A stretch of 64,000 nucleotides of DNA from CAVVNN01 sp963749605 (lineage in GTDB: Bacteria; Actinomycetota; Thermoleophilia; Solirubrobacterales; 70-9). Within the stretch, counting starts at the first letter, position 1. Each line of letters begins with the position of its first letter. The stretch spans positions 558,001-622,000 of the forward strand of contig CAVVNN010000004.1 in NCBI GenBank assembly GCA_963749605.1, given 5' to 3'. The notes below the pieces were generated by a model. The model had not been told where the DNA came from, searched no databases, and was given only the letters and a program-made list of their open reading frames with translations. A program made the translations under genes and the position numbers. Below, in pieces: positions 24,041 through 33,114 of the stretch.

Positions 24041-25099
24041 ATGCTGCTGGCGCTCGTCCTGCCGGCCTCCGCATCCGCGCTCGCCAAGCCGCCGAAGTTC
24101 GAGGCCCGCTCCTGGGCTTTGGTAAACGCCAGGACGGGTGCGGTGCTGACCTCGCACGCGGCCTCCCGGCGCCTGCCGGTCGCCAGCGCCACGAAGCTGA
24201 TGACCGCCTGGGTGGCGCTGCACGAGCTGCCTCTCGACCGAGTGGTTCGTGCGGCGCCCTACCACCCGACCTACGGCGAGTCGTTGCTCGGCCTGCGGCC
24301 CGGGCAGCGGATCAGCGTGCGCGACCTCCTCTACGGGCTGGTCATGCGCAGCGGCAACGACGCCGCCTACGACCTCGCCCGCGCCGCGGCTGGATCGGAG
24401 GCGCGGTTCGTGCGCCAGATGAACCAGCGGGCTGCGGCGCTCGGCCTCGCCGACACCCACTACGCCAACCCGATCGGGCTCGACCAGCGCGGCAACTACT
24501 CGAGCGCCCGCGACCTCGCCGCGTTGACCCGGCGGCTGCTGGCGATCCCGGTCTTCGCCGGGATCGCCGACTCGCGCCAGGCGGTTCTGCGCAGCGTCCG
24601 CCCGCGACGGCGCATCTCCTCCATCAACAAGCTGCTGTGGATGGCGCCCTGGGTCAACGGCGTCAAGACCGGCCACACCTTCGACGCCGGGTACGTGCTG
24701 GTCGGCTCCGGCCGGCGCAAGGGGGTGGAGCTGATCTCCGTCGCGGTTGGGGCGCCGACCGGCGAAGACCGGTTCAGCGACGTCCTCCGTCTTCTCGATT
24801 ACGGCTTTTCCCGATATCCGAGGCCGACGCCGATCCGCGCCGGCAAGGCGATCCGGGCTCCAGCGATCCCGCTGCCGGCGGGGCCGGCGCTACACCGCGC
24901 AAGCTTCCTCGACCGGATCGGAACCTTCGCCGAAGGTAACGCCATCCTCATCCCACCGGTTGCGTTCGCAATACTGCTTGGCCTGGTCTTCCTGTGGCGC
25001 CGCCGGCGTCGCGGGGCTGTGGGAATCGATCCGATGCAGGTGGGTCCCGAGGAGGGTGAAGTGAGCCGACAGAGCCGAGATGGGGAGCTTTTCGAGTGA
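24041..25099 (+). CDS. D-alanyl-D-alanine carboxypeptidase (S11, PBP5-like)
   Basis: A 352-residue penicillin-binding carboxypeptidase trimming peptidoglycan stem peptides. It has an N-terminal signal peptide ending near SASA, active-site SATK, SGN and KTGH motifs, and a C-terminal membrane anchor (ILIPPVAFAILLGLVFLWRR) followed by a basic then acidic tail. The start leaves a short signal sequence but no better upstream codon is in frame. It overlaps the next gene by GTGA. Confidence 0.92.
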   Translation: MLLALVLPASASALAKPPKFEARSWALVNARTGAVLTSHAASRRLPVASATKLMTAWVALHELPLDRVVRAAPYHPTYGESLLGLRPGQRISVRDLLYGLVMRSGNDAAYDLARAAAGSEARFVRQMNQRAAALGLADTHYANPIGLDQRGNYSSARDLAALTRRLLAIPVFAGIADSRQAVLRSVRPRRRISSINKLLWMAPWVNGVKTGHTFDAGYVLVGSGRRKGVELISVAVGAPTGEDRFSDVLRLLDYGFSRYPRPTPIRAGKAIRAPAIPLPAGPALHRASFLDRIGTFAEGNAILIPPVAFAILLGLVFLWRRRRRGAVGIDPMQVGPEEGEVSRQSRDGELFE

Positions 25100-26052
25100 T
25101 TCTCACGGTCACCCTGAACGCGGCGATCGACCGCACGGTCGCGGTGCCCAACTTCCGCCTCGGGCGTCGCCACCGCGCGGTCGAGAGCCGCACCGTGCCG
25201 GGCGGCAAGGGAATCAACGTGGCCCGGGCCCTGAGCCTGCTCGGACGCCCGGCGATCGCCGCCGGGTTCGCCGGTGGCCCGACTGGGCGCCGCGTTCTCG
25301 AGCAGCTCCGTGAAGAATCCGTCCTCACCGACTTCGTCGCGATCGCCGGGGAGAGCCGGATCAACCTCGCCGTGATCGATCCCACCTCCGGCGAGCAGAC
25401 CGAGGTCAACGAGCGCGGGCCCGCGGTCAGCCCCGAGGAGGTCGAGGCGTTCGTCGAGCGGATCGAATACCTGGCGCGCGGCGCCAAGATCTGCGTCCTG
25501 GCGGGAACGCTGCCTCCCGGCGCCGGCGACGACCTCTACGCCCGCCTGGTCAAGAACCTCTGCGCGCGTGGGGTCACCGTGGTCCTCGACGCCGAGGGCG
25601 AGGCGATGCTCGCCGGGCTACGCGCGGGCGCGTCCGTGGTCACCCCCAACGAGCGCGAGGCCGAGGAGCTGGTCGGCCAGGAGTTCGCCGACGTCAGCGA
25701 CCTCGCCCACGGCCTCTCCGAGCTGACCCGCCTCGGCGCCGAAGAGGCGGTCATCACCCGCCCCGACGGCTGTGTCGCCGCGGTCGGGACGGGTGTCGAG
25801 CGCCGCATCCTCGAGGTGCGCACCGAGCCCCTCGATCCGGTCTCCACGGTCGGCTCCGGCGACGCCTTTCTCGCCGGCTACGTGGCCGCCCGCTACGAAG
25901 ACCGGCCCGCCGACGAGTGTCTCGCCTACGGCGTCGCCTGCGGGGCGGAGTCGACCCAGCACTTCGGCGCGGGCATCGTCGACCGCAACCAGGTCGAGCG
26001 CCTGCTCGGCGAGGTCGCGGTGCACGATCTGGAGGTCCCCGCCGAAGTGTAG
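25096..26052 (+). CDS. PfkB-family hexose kinase, 1-phosphofructokinase-like
   Basis: A 318-residue PfkB kinase. ILTVTLNAAIDRTVAVPNFR, the substrate loop PGGKGINVARAL and the catalytic VSTVGSGDAFLAGY motif match the 1-phosphofructokinase/tagatose-6-phosphate kinase branch. The substrate is not certain and no PTS genes are near. The GTG start overlaps the carboxypeptidase stop. Confidence 0.88.
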   Translation: MILTVTLNAAIDRTVAVPNFRLGRRHRAVESRTVPGGKGINVARALSLLGRPAIAAGFAGGPTGRRVLEQLREESVLTDFVAIAGESRINLAVIDPTSGEQTEVNERGPAVSPEEVEAFVERIEYLARGAKICVLAGTLPPGAGDDLYARLVKNLCARGVTVVLDAEGEAMLAGLRAGASVVTPNEREAEELVGQEFADVSDLAHGLSELTRLGAEEAVITRPDGCVAAVGTGVERRILEVRTEPLDPVSTVGSGDAFLAGYVAARYEDRPADECLAYGVACGAESTQHFGAGIVDRNQVERLLGEVAVHDLEVPAEV

Positions 26053-26083
26053 GCTGGCTACTCAACGCCACCCTGGAGGACCA

Positions 26084-27289
26084 ATGGAGATCGACATCGG
26101 TCGAGGCAAGAAGGGGCGGCGCGCCTACGGATTCGACGACATCGCGATCGTCCCGTCGCGCCGCACCCGCGATCCCGACGACATAGACATCAGCTGGACC
26201 CTCGGCCCCTATCGGTTCGACCTGCCCCTGGTGGCATCGGCAATGGACGGCGTGGTCAGCCCCGACACCGCCGTGCTCGTCAACGAGGTGGGCGGACTGG
26301 GCGTGCTCAACCTCGAGGGCATCTGGACCCGCTACGAGAACGCCGAAGAGCAGCTCGAGAAGATCGCCGCCGCGCCCAAGCACCTGGCGACGCGGATCAT
26401 GCAGGAGATCTACGACGAGCCGGTCAAGCCGGAGCTGATCGGGCGGAGGATCGCCGAGATCAAGGAGCGCGGCGCCGTCGCCTGCGGCTCGCTGACGCCG
26501 CAGAAGGTGCGCGAGCATTACGAGGTCGCGGTCGAGGCCGGCCTCGACATCCTCGTCATCCAGGGCACGGTGATCTCCGCCGAACACGTCTCGACCACGG
26601 TCGAGCCGCTCAACCTGAAGGAGTTCATCGCCGAGGTGCCGGTGCCGACGGTGGTTGGCGGCTGCGCCTCCTACTCGACCGGGCTCCACCTGATGCGGAC
26701 CGGTGCGGTAGGCGTCCTGGTCGGCGTCGGCCCCGGCGCCGCCTGCACCACCCGCGGGGTGCTTGGGATCGGCGTCCCGCAGGCGACCGCGATCGCCGAC
26801 GTCGCCGCGGCACGCGCCCAGCACATGCTGGAGACCGGCGAATACGTCAACGTCATCGCCGACGGCGGGATGCGGACCGGGGGCGACGTCTCCAAGGCGA
26901 TCGCCTGTGGCGCCGACTCGGTGATGGTCGGCTCGCCGCTGGCCCGCGCCAAGGAGGCGCCCGGGCGAGGGTTCCACTGGGGGATGGCCACCTTCCATCC
27001 CTCGTTGCCCCGCGGCACCCGGGTTTCGACCGCGCAGGACGGGACTCTGGAGGAGATCCTCCTCGGCCCCGCCCAGGAGAACGACGGCACCTTCAACCTG
27101 ATGGGTGCGCTGAAGACCTCGATGGCCACCTGCGGCTACGAGGACATCCGCTCCTTCCAGCGGGCCGAGGTGATGGTCGCGCCGGCGCTGATGAGCGAGG
27201 GCAAGAGGCTCCAGAACGAGCAGTCGGTGGGGATGGGCTCAAACGGCCGGGCGGCGGTCTCCGCCGGTGTTGGAGTCGCCGACGATTGA
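26084..27289 (+). CDS. guaB3: GuaB3-type IMP dehydrogenase family protein
   Basis: A 401-residue TIM-barrel IMPDH-family protein lacking the CBS pair, as in the actinobacterial GuaB3 group. AYGFDDIAIVPSRRTRD opens the barrel, the catalytic cysteine loop is GPGAACTTRGVLGIG, and the nucleotide phosphate site is ADGGMRTGGDVSKAIACGAD. The ATG has a clear GGAGG. Being next to guaA it likely serves guanine nucleotide synthesis, possibly alongside a canonical GuaB elsewhere. Confidence 0.92.
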   Translation: MEIDIGRGKKGRRAYGFDDIAIVPSRRTRDPDDIDISWTLGPYRFDLPLVASAMDGVVSPDTAVLVNEVGGLGVLNLEGIWTRYENAEEQLEKIAAAPKHLATRIMQEIYDEPVKPELIGRRIAEIKERGAVACGSLTPQKVREHYEVAVEAGLDILVIQGTVISAEHVSTTVEPLNLKEFIAEVPVPTVVGGCASYSTGLHLMRTGAVGVLVGVGPGAACTTRGVLGIGVPQATAIADVAAARAQHMLETGEYVNVIADGGMRTGGDVSKAIACGADSVMVGSPLARAKEAPGRGFHWGMATFHPSLPRGTRVSTAQDGTLEEILLGPAQENDGTFNLMGALKTSMATCGYEDIRSFQRAEVMVAPALMSEGKRLQNEQSVGMGSNGRAAVSAGVGVADD

Positions 27290-28853
27290 GGCCGGCGCCG
27301 CCTCGGCGCCGGCCCAAGCCTCCGAGGAGGTGCTGGTCCTCGACTTCGGGGGGCAGTACTCCCAGCTCATAGCTCGGCGGATTCGCGAGTGTGGGGTCTT
27401 CGCCGAGCTGTTGCCGGCGACGACTCCGGTGGAGAAGATCCGCGAGCGGGCGCCGAAGGCGCTCGTCCTCTCGGGCGGGCCGGCGTCGGTGTATGAGCCG
27501 GGAGCGCCGACGTTCCCGACGGAGCTCCTCGATCTGGAGATTCCGCTGCTTGGCATCTGCTACGGGATGCAGGCGATGGTGTTGGCGCTCGGCGGCCGGG
27601 TCGAGTCGGCCGAGACGGGCGAGTTCGGTCGCACCGACCTGGTACTGCGCGAGGACGGTGGCTGCCTGCTCGGCGGCCTGCCGCTGGAGCAGAGCTGCTG
27701 GATGAGCCACCGTGACGCCGTCTTCGAGGCGCCGGAGGGATTCAGCGCCCTCGCCTCCAGCCCCGGCTCGCCGGTCGCCGCCTGCGAGCTGCCCGACCGC
27801 GGCCTCTACGGCATCCAGTTCCATCCCGAGGTCGTCCACACGCCCTATGGGACTGAGATCCTGACCCGCTTCCTGCGTGACATCGCCGGCTGCGAACAGC
27901 AGTGGTCGCCGCAGTCTGTGATCGCCGAACAGGTGGCGAAGATCCAGGACCAGGTGGGAGAGGGGCGCGTGATCTGCGGTCTCTCCGGCGGCGTCGACTC
28001 CTCGGTCGCCGCACTGCTCGTGCACAGGGCGGTGGGGGAGAGGCTGACCTGCGTCTTCGTCGACCACGGCCTGATGCGGCTGAACGAGGCCGAGCAGGTG
28101 GTCGAGGCCTTTAGCCAGTTCGGCATTCCGCTCGTCCACGTCGACGCCGAAGAGCGCTTCCTGGCGAAGCTGGCCGGCGTCGAGGATCCCGAGCACAAGC
28201 GCAAGATCATCGGCGAGGAGTTCATCCGCGTCTTCGAGGAGGAGGCGGCGAAGCTGGAGGACGTCGGCTTCCTGGTCCAAGGGACCCTCTACTCCGACGT
28301 GATCGAGTCCGGCGGCAGCGATCACGCGGCGACGATCAAGTCCCACCACAACGTCGGCGGGCTGCCCGAGGAGTTCGACTTCGAGCTGGTCGAGCCGCTG
28401 CGGATGCTGTTCAAGGACGAGGTTCGCGCCGTCGGCGCCGAGCTGGGCCTGCCCGAGCGACTGGTCTGGCGCCAGCCGTTCCCCGGCCCCGGCCTGGCGA
28501 TCCGCATCGTCGGCGGCGAGGTGAGCAGGGAGCGGCTCGACATCCTGCGTGCGGCCGACGCGATCCTCCAGGAGGAGGTCCGCGCCGCCGAGCTCTACCG
28601 CCAGCTCTGGCAGTCCTTCTGCGTGCTGCCCGTCGTCCGCTCGGTCGGCGTCCAGGGCGACGGCCGAACCTACGCCTACCCGATCGTGATCCGCGCGGTC
28701 ACCTCCGACGACGCGATGACCGCCGACTGGGCGCGCCTTCCCTATGACCTGCTGGAGCGCGTCTCCAACCGGATCATCAACGAGATCCGCGACGTCAACC
28801 GCGTGGCCCTCGACATCTCCTCCAAGCCCCCCGCCACCATTGAGTGGGAGTGA
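27267..28853 (+). CDS. guaA: GMP synthase (glutamine-hydrolysing)
   Basis: A 528-residue two-domain enzyme. The class I amidotransferase half (about 20-210) has VLDFGGQYSQLIARRIRE, the nucleophile GICYGMQ and the histidine/glutamate HPEVVHT. The ATP-pyrophosphatase half has GLSGGVDSSVAA, and the C-terminal dimer domain ends PATIEWE. It converts XMP to GMP. TTG at 27267 inside the end of guaB3 is the likely start. Confidence 0.97.
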   Translation: MLESPTIEAGAASAPAQASEEVLVLDFGGQYSQLIARRIRECGVFAELLPATTPVEKIRERAPKALVLSGGPASVYEPGAPTFPTELLDLEIPLLGICYGMQAMVLALGGRVESAETGEFGRTDLVLREDGGCLLGGLPLEQSCWMSHRDAVFEAPEGFSALASSPGSPVAACELPDRGLYGIQFHPEVVHTPYGTEILTRFLRDIAGCEQQWSPQSVIAEQVAKIQDQVGEGRVICGLSGGVDSSVAALLVHRAVGERLTCVFVDHGLMRLNEAEQVVEAFSQFGIPLVHVDAEERFLAKLAGVEDPEHKRKIIGEEFIRVFEEEAAKLEDVGFLVQGTLYSDVIESGGSDHAATIKSHHNVGGLPEEFDFELVEPLRMLFKDEVRAVGAELGLPERLVWRQPFPGPGLAIRIVGGEVSRERLDILRAADAILQEEVRAAELYRQLWQSFCVLPVVRSVGVQGDGRTYAYPIVIRAVTSDDAMTADWARLPYDLLERVSNRIINEIRDVNRVALDISSKPPATIEWE

Positions 28854-28856
28854 TCT

Positions 28857-28886
28857 AACAAGAATAGGTCTCATTATGGTTTAATC
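28857..28886 (+). promoter_or_regulatory. AT-rich promoter/possible Zur operator before the zinc locus
   Basis: About 30 unusually AT-rich bases separate guaA from the zinc genes. TTTAAT (28880-28885) ends 6 bases before the GTG at 28892, fitting a leaderless start, though its second base is not the usual A. AATAGGTCTCATTAT has the length of a Fur/Zur box but only partial dyad symmetry. Regulation by the Zur-type protein at the end of the locus is inferred from position. Confidence 0.4.
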
Positions 28887-28891
28887 GCGCC

Positions 28892-30646
28892 GTGCTCGAG
28901 CCCTTCCAGCTTCCGTTTGTGCAGCGCGGACTGGTCGAGGTCCTGATCCTCGCGGTACCGGCCGGCCTACTCGGCACCTGGATCGTGTTGCGCGGTCTCG
29001 CCTTCTTCTCACATGCGGTCGGCACCGCCACCTTCCCTGGGTTGGTGCTCGCCGACGGGCTCGGCTTCGCGGCGCCGCTCGGCGCCTTCGGCGCTGCGGT
29101 CGCCTTCACTGCCGGCAATGCAGTCCTCGGCAGGCGTCGCGACGAGGGGCGGGACAGCGTGGTCGCGCTCGTCCTTGTCGGCTGTCTCGCCGCCGGGGTG
29201 ATCCTCGCCAGCGACATCTTCGGTTCCGGCTCCAACGTCGAGACGCTGCTGTTCGGCAGCCTGCTCTTGGTCAGCGGTGGTGACATCGCCCTCGCCGCCC
29301 TCGCCGCCGTCGCGACGCTGGCCGCGACCGCGCTGGTCGGCCAGCGCTGGTTGGCGCAGGGCTTCGAACCTGCCGCGACCGGGAGCAGCGGCCGGGAGGC
29401 ACGGCTGCTCGACGCTGCCCTGCTGGGGCTGATCGCGCTGGCTACAACCGCGACTCTGTCCGTTGTCGGGGCTCTGCTCGTTGCTTCGCTGTTCGTCGTC
29501 CCGGCGATCACCGCGCGGCTCCTCACCCGGCGGATGCTGAGTTGGCAGCTGGCCAGCATCGGCCTGGTCGCCCTCGAGGGAACGGTGGGACTCTGGCTCT
29601 CGGTCAAGACCAACGCCCCCCCGGGGGCGACGATCGCCTGCGTCTCTGGCGCGGTCTTCGCGGTGGTGGCGATCGGGAAGGCGATCTCGAGAGTGCCGCG
29701 GGGCGCTATGGCCATGGCCGGCGCCACAGCCGCGCTGGCGCTGCTCGCCGCCGGCTGTGGCGGTGGCTCGAACTCCGGCAACGACGGGCAGCTCGAGGTG
29801 GTCGCGACCACGACCCAGATCGGCGACTGGGTGCATGAGGTCGGCGGTGACGCTGTTGCGCTCCACCAGATCCTTCAGCCCAACACCGACCCGCACGAGT
29901 ACGAGCCGCGGCCAAGCGACGTCGAGGCCACGGCCGGCGCGAAGCTCGTTTTCGTCAACGGCGACAACCTCGACGAGTGGACGGGCCAGGTCGTCTCCGA
30001 CAGCGGCAGCGACGCCAAGGTCGTCGACCTGGGCGCCACCGTGCCGGTACGGCTGCCCGGCGAGTCGAGTGGCGCAGAGGCGTCGAAGTACGACCCACAC
30101 TGGTGGCACGACCCGCGCAACGCCGAGTTCGCAGTGCGCGAGATCGAGCACCGCCTGGCCCTCGCCGATCCCTCGCACAAAGCGGAGTTCACTCGCAATG
30201 CTGGCGCCTACCTCGCCAAGCTGCTCTTCCTCGACGGCGAAATCGCCCGTTGCATGGACTCGGTTCCCGCCTCCCGCCGCAAGCTGGTCACGGACCACGA
30301 TGCCTTCGGCTACTTCGCCCATCGCTACGGGATCGACGTCGTCGGCGCCGTGATCCCCTCCCAGACGACGCAGGCCCAGCCCTCGGCGAAGGACCTCAGC
30401 GAGCTGATCGGCCTGATCGAACGCGAAGGGGTCGAGGCGGTGTTCCCGGAGAGCTCGCTGAGCCCGAAGGTCGCCGAGGCCATCGCCAGCCAGACTGGCG
30501 CCTCCGCCGACTACACGCTCTACGGCGACACCCTGGGACCGGCCGACTCCACCGGCGCCACCTATCTGAGCATGGAGGAGGCGAACGCGGACTCGATGGT
30601 CCGCGGCTTCACCGGCGGAGGGCATGGGTGCAGGCTGAGCCCCTGA
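28892..30646 (+). CDS. Zinc ABC transporter: permease fused to metal-binding lipoprotein
   Basis: A 584-residue single reading frame. Residues 1-270 are an ABC-3 family (ZnuB-like) permease with the usual hydrophobic helices and LVVGALLVASLFVVPA-type core. Residues 272-288 form a lipoprotein-like signal with lipobox LAAGC (Cys289). Residues 295-584 are a ZnuA/cluster A-I binding protein with ligand histidines in DPHEYEP, DPHWWHDPRN and FAHRYG. The two parts are separate proteins in known systems. Cleavage at Cys289 could release the lipoprotein. An internal ATG at 29708 could also allow separate translation. Next come the ATPase, a second permease and Zur. Confidence 0.85.
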   Translation: MLEPFQLPFVQRGLVEVLILAVPAGLLGTWIVLRGLAFFSHAVGTATFPGLVLADGLGFAAPLGAFGAAVAFTAGNAVLGRRRDEGRDSVVALVLVGCLAAGVILASDIFGSGSNVETLLFGSLLLVSGGDIALAALAAVATLAATALVGQRWLAQGFEPAATGSSGREARLLDAALLGLIALATTATLSVVGALLVASLFVVPAITARLLTRRMLSWQLASIGLVALEGTVGLWLSVKTNAPPGATIACVSGAVFAVVAIGKAISRVPRGAMAMAGATAALALLAAGCGGGSNSGNDGQLEVVATTTQIGDWVHEVGGDAVALHQILQPNTDPHEYEPRPSDVEATAGAKLVFVNGDNLDEWTGQVVSDSGSDAKVVDLGATVPVRLPGESSGAEASKYDPHWWHDPRNAEFAVREIEHRLALADPSHKAEFTRNAGAYLAKLLFLDGEIARCMDSVPASRRKLVTDHDAFGYFAHRYGIDVVGAVIPSQTTQAQPSAKDLSELIGLIEREGVEAVFPESSLSPKVAEAIASQTGASADYTLYGDTLGPADSTGATYLSMEEANADSMVRGFTGGGHGCRLSP

Positions 30647-31381
30647 TCGAGGCGGCCGGTCTTGCAGTCGGCTATGGCGGCGGCCCCCCGGCCGTTTCGA
30701 AGGTCTCCTTCACGCTCGAGGCCGGGCAGCGCCTTGCGCTGCTCGGTCCCAACGGCGGCGGCAAGACGACGCTGCTGCGCGCCGTGCTCGGCGAGCTGCG
30801 CCCACTTGCCGGCTCCCTCCGCGTCGCGCGCGTCCTGCGGCACCGTGCCGCAGACCGAGCGCTCACGGCTCGACTACCCGGTTTCCGCCCTGGAAGTGGC
30901 GACGATGGGCGCGCTCTCGCGCCTGTCGTGGTGGCGCCGCGCCGGCCGCCACGACCGCGAGGCGGCCCGGCAGGCGCTGGAGCGGGTCGGGCTGGAGGAG
31001 CTCGCGGGGGAGACCTTCGGCGAGCTCTCCGGCGGCCAGCGCCAGCGGGTGCTGATCGCGCGCGCCCTCGTCCAAGATGCGCGGGTGCTGCTGATGGACG
31101 AGCCGTTCACCGGACTCGACCGGCCCGCCGCCGAGCGCCTCGAGGTGCTGATCGACGCCCTGGCGACGGAGGGCAGGGGAGTCGTGATCGCCACCCACGA
31201 CCTGGAGCAGGCGCGCCGCTGGGACTCGGTCCTCTGCGTCAACGGCCGCCAGATCGCCGTCGGCCCACCCGAGCGGACTCTCGACCGCAAGGTCCTCGAA
31301 GCTACGTACGGCGGCGCCATCGTCGAGATCCCCGGAACCGGCGGCAGGGCGATCCTGCCTCCCCACCATCACCACCACTGA
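30628..31381 (+). pseudogene. znuC-like ATPase, frameshifted
   Basis: ABC ATPase for metal uptake split over two frames. From GTG 30628 (good GGAGG site) one frame encodes LIEAAGLAVGYGGG, Walker A GPNGGGKTT and ELRPLAGSLRV. From about 30833 the frame one base later encodes GTVPQTERSRLDYPVSALE, the signature LSGGQRQRVLIARAL, Walker B VLLMDEPF and a terminal run of five histidines. The break lies in the repeat (CG)4 at 30825-30832; removing one base joins the halves perfectly. It may be a real inactivation or a base error. The intact flanking genes suggest the operon is functional. Confidence 0.85.
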
Positions 31382-31383
31382 CC

Positions 31384-32226
31384 ATGTTCGAGCCCCTCCA
31401 CGAAGCCTTCATGCAGCGGGCGATCGCCGAGATGACCCTGCTCGGCGTGGCAGGGGGGGCGCTGGGCTGCTGGGTCGTCCTCTACGAGTTCTCCTACGCG
31501 GCCGAGTCGCTGGCGCACTCGCTCTTCCCCGGTCTGGTGATCGCCGCGCTCGCGGGAATACCGCTGCTGCTCGGGGCGGCTCCGGCGATCGTCGTCGCGG
31601 CGCTGGCGACCGCCGTCGTCTCCCGGGTGCCGGCGGTAAGTCGCGACACCGGCGTCGCGGTTGTCGTCACCACCATGTTCGGCCTCGGGGTGCTTCTCGC
31701 TCTCTCGCCGGATTCTCCGCCCGGGATCGAGACCTTGCTGTTCGGCGACATCCTCGGCCCGACTGACGCCGACCTCGCTTCCGCGGCTGCGCTGGTCGTC
31801 TTGGTCTCCGCGGCGCTCTGGTTGCTGCACGGGCGGCTGCTGGCGACCGGGTTCGACCGCGGGTCGGCGCGGGCACTCGGGCTCTCCCCGGCGCTCGCTG
31901 ACGCGGCGCTGCTGATCCTGCTCGCCGCCGCGATCGTCGTCGCCGTGCAGGGCCTCGGCAACCTGCTCGTGGTGGCGGTGTTCGTGGGTCCGGCCGCCGC
32001 CGCCCGCCAGCTCACCGACCGGATCGTCCCGATGATCGTTCTCGCCGCCTCGATCGCGGTGCTCGCCGGCCTGGCCGGCCTCTATCTCTCCTACTACGCG
32101 GGTACGGCGGGTGGGGCGTCGGTGGCGCTGGCGATCGTCGCGGCCTACCTCCTCTCGCTGCCGGTGGGCTGGCTGCTGGGGCGGCGACCCCTGAGGCGGA
32201 CCGAATCGGCGGCTACGATCGCTTGA
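31384..32226 (+). CDS. Second zinc/manganese ABC permease
   Basis: A 280-residue ABC-3 family membrane protein with eight or so hydrophobic segments. FMQRAIAEMTLLGVAGGALG, SLAHSLFPGLVIAALAGIP and GIETLLFGDILG match ZnuB/MntB-like permeases. It starts 2 bases after the ATPase. It resembles the permease half of the fusion two genes upstream, so the transporter core is probably a heterodimer. The stop is one base from the zur start. Confidence 0.92.
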   Translation: MFEPLHEAFMQRAIAEMTLLGVAGGALGCWVVLYEFSYAAESLAHSLFPGLVIAALAGIPLLLGAAPAIVVAALATAVVSRVPAVSRDTGVAVVVTTMFGLGVLLALSPDSPPGIETLLFGDILGPTDADLASAAALVVLVSAALWLLHGRLLATGFDRGSARALGLSPALADAALLILLAAAIVVAVQGLGNLLVVAVFVGPAAAARQLTDRIVPMIVLAASIAVLAGLAGLYLSYYAGTAGGASVALAIVAAYLLSLPVGWLLGRRPLRRTESAATIA

Positions 32227-32227
32227 G

Positions 32228-32674
32228 ATGACCACCTCGACCGACACCGATTGGGCGGAGCACGCATTGGAGGCCCTGCAGGCGGCCGGCCACCGCCGCG
32301 GCGGCGCCCGCACGGCAGTGGTGGAGGCGCTGGCCCGCCACGACTGCGCCGTCACCGCCCTGGACCTCGACGACGAGTTGCGTCGAGGCAAGCCCCCCGT
32401 AGGTCGGGCCAGCGTCTATCGGGCGCTGGAGCAGCTCGAGGAGCTGGGCTTGGTCCAGCGCATCGAGGTCTGCCGCGGCACTGCCGGTTATGAGCGGATC
32501 GAGCCCGACGGCCATCATCACCATCACGCGATCTGTCGCGACTGTGGGCGAATGATCCCCTTCGAGGACCTCTCGCTGGAGCGCGCCATCGGCAAGCTCT
32601 CCGAGGGCATGAGCTTCGACGTCACCGAGCACGACGTGGTTCTCCGCGGCCGCTGCGACCACTGCGCCCGTTAG
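32228..32674 (+). CDS. zur: Fur-family regulator, probably Zur
   Basis: A 148-residue Fur-fold repressor. The N-terminal winged helix includes RRGGARTAVVEALARHD and VGRASVYRALEQLEELGLVQ. The HHHHHAICRDCG segment and the C-terminal CDHC provide regulatory and structural zinc sites. Its position right after zinc uptake genes makes Zur more likely than Fur or PerR. It would sense Zn(II) and repress the locus, including itself if co-transcribed. Confidence 0.85.
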   Translation: MTTSTDTDWAEHALEALQAAGHRRGGARTAVVEALARHDCAVTALDLDDELRRGKPPVGRASVYRALEQLEELGLVQRIEVCRGTAGYERIEPDGHHHHHAICRDCGRMIPFEDLSLERAIGKLSEGMSFDVTEHDVVLRGRCDHCAR

Positions 32675-32746
32675 GGCGGCACAGGCTTGCCCTGGCTTTG
32701 TCCTCGGCCCACTGCCTTGCTCACGCACTGAAGTGCGCTCGCGACA

Positions 32747-32980
32747 TCAGCGGGCCTGCGTCCGCGCCACGGCTTCGCCTGCACTCGCCTTAGCGGGCGC
32801 AGGAGCGTTGGGAGCGACGTGGGACCCGGCGGCAAGCACCCCGGCGGCAAGGAGCGCCGCGGTGGTCAGCTTCAACCGGCGCGGAGTCATCCAACGGGGT
32901 TGATGGGTCGCCGCCCAGGCGCGCACCCCGGTCGCCGCGGCCCCCGTGGTCATCGCGGTGGCCATGCACTGCATGCACAT
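32747..32980 (-). CDS. Small Cys-containing membrane-associated protein
   Basis: A 77-residue protein starting MCMQCMATAMTTGAAATGVR, with WMTPRRL and then one membrane segment (about residues 40-55, LTTAALLAAGVLAAG). I recall similar MCMxCMA-type small proteins in actinobacteria but know no function. TAGCCT lies 5 bases before the ATG, hinting at a leaderless start. The N-terminal CxxC might bind metal, which is suggestive beside a zinc locus. The 71 bases towards zur and the first 100 bases towards rplM show no other gene. Confidence 0.55.
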   Translation of the reverse strand: MCMQCMATAMTTGAAATGVRAWAATHQPRWMTPRRLKLTTAALLAAGVLAAGSHVAPNAPAPAKASAGEAVARTQAR

Positions 32981-33114
32981 GCCTCAGGCTACCGCCGCAA
33001 CCTAAAGCGGCTCAGCTGTAGCGATCCCATTTTCGGCGAGGTGGGCATACATGAAGTCCAGCCCGGTGCCCTTGCCGCGGCAGTATAGGGCGGCAGACGG
33101 CTATCATGCGCCAG

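Noticed and set aside
32490..32540. Run of CAT/CAC codons as an artificial affinity tag
   Set aside because: HHHHH in the Zur-type protein is the normal His-rich metal site of Fur-family proteins.
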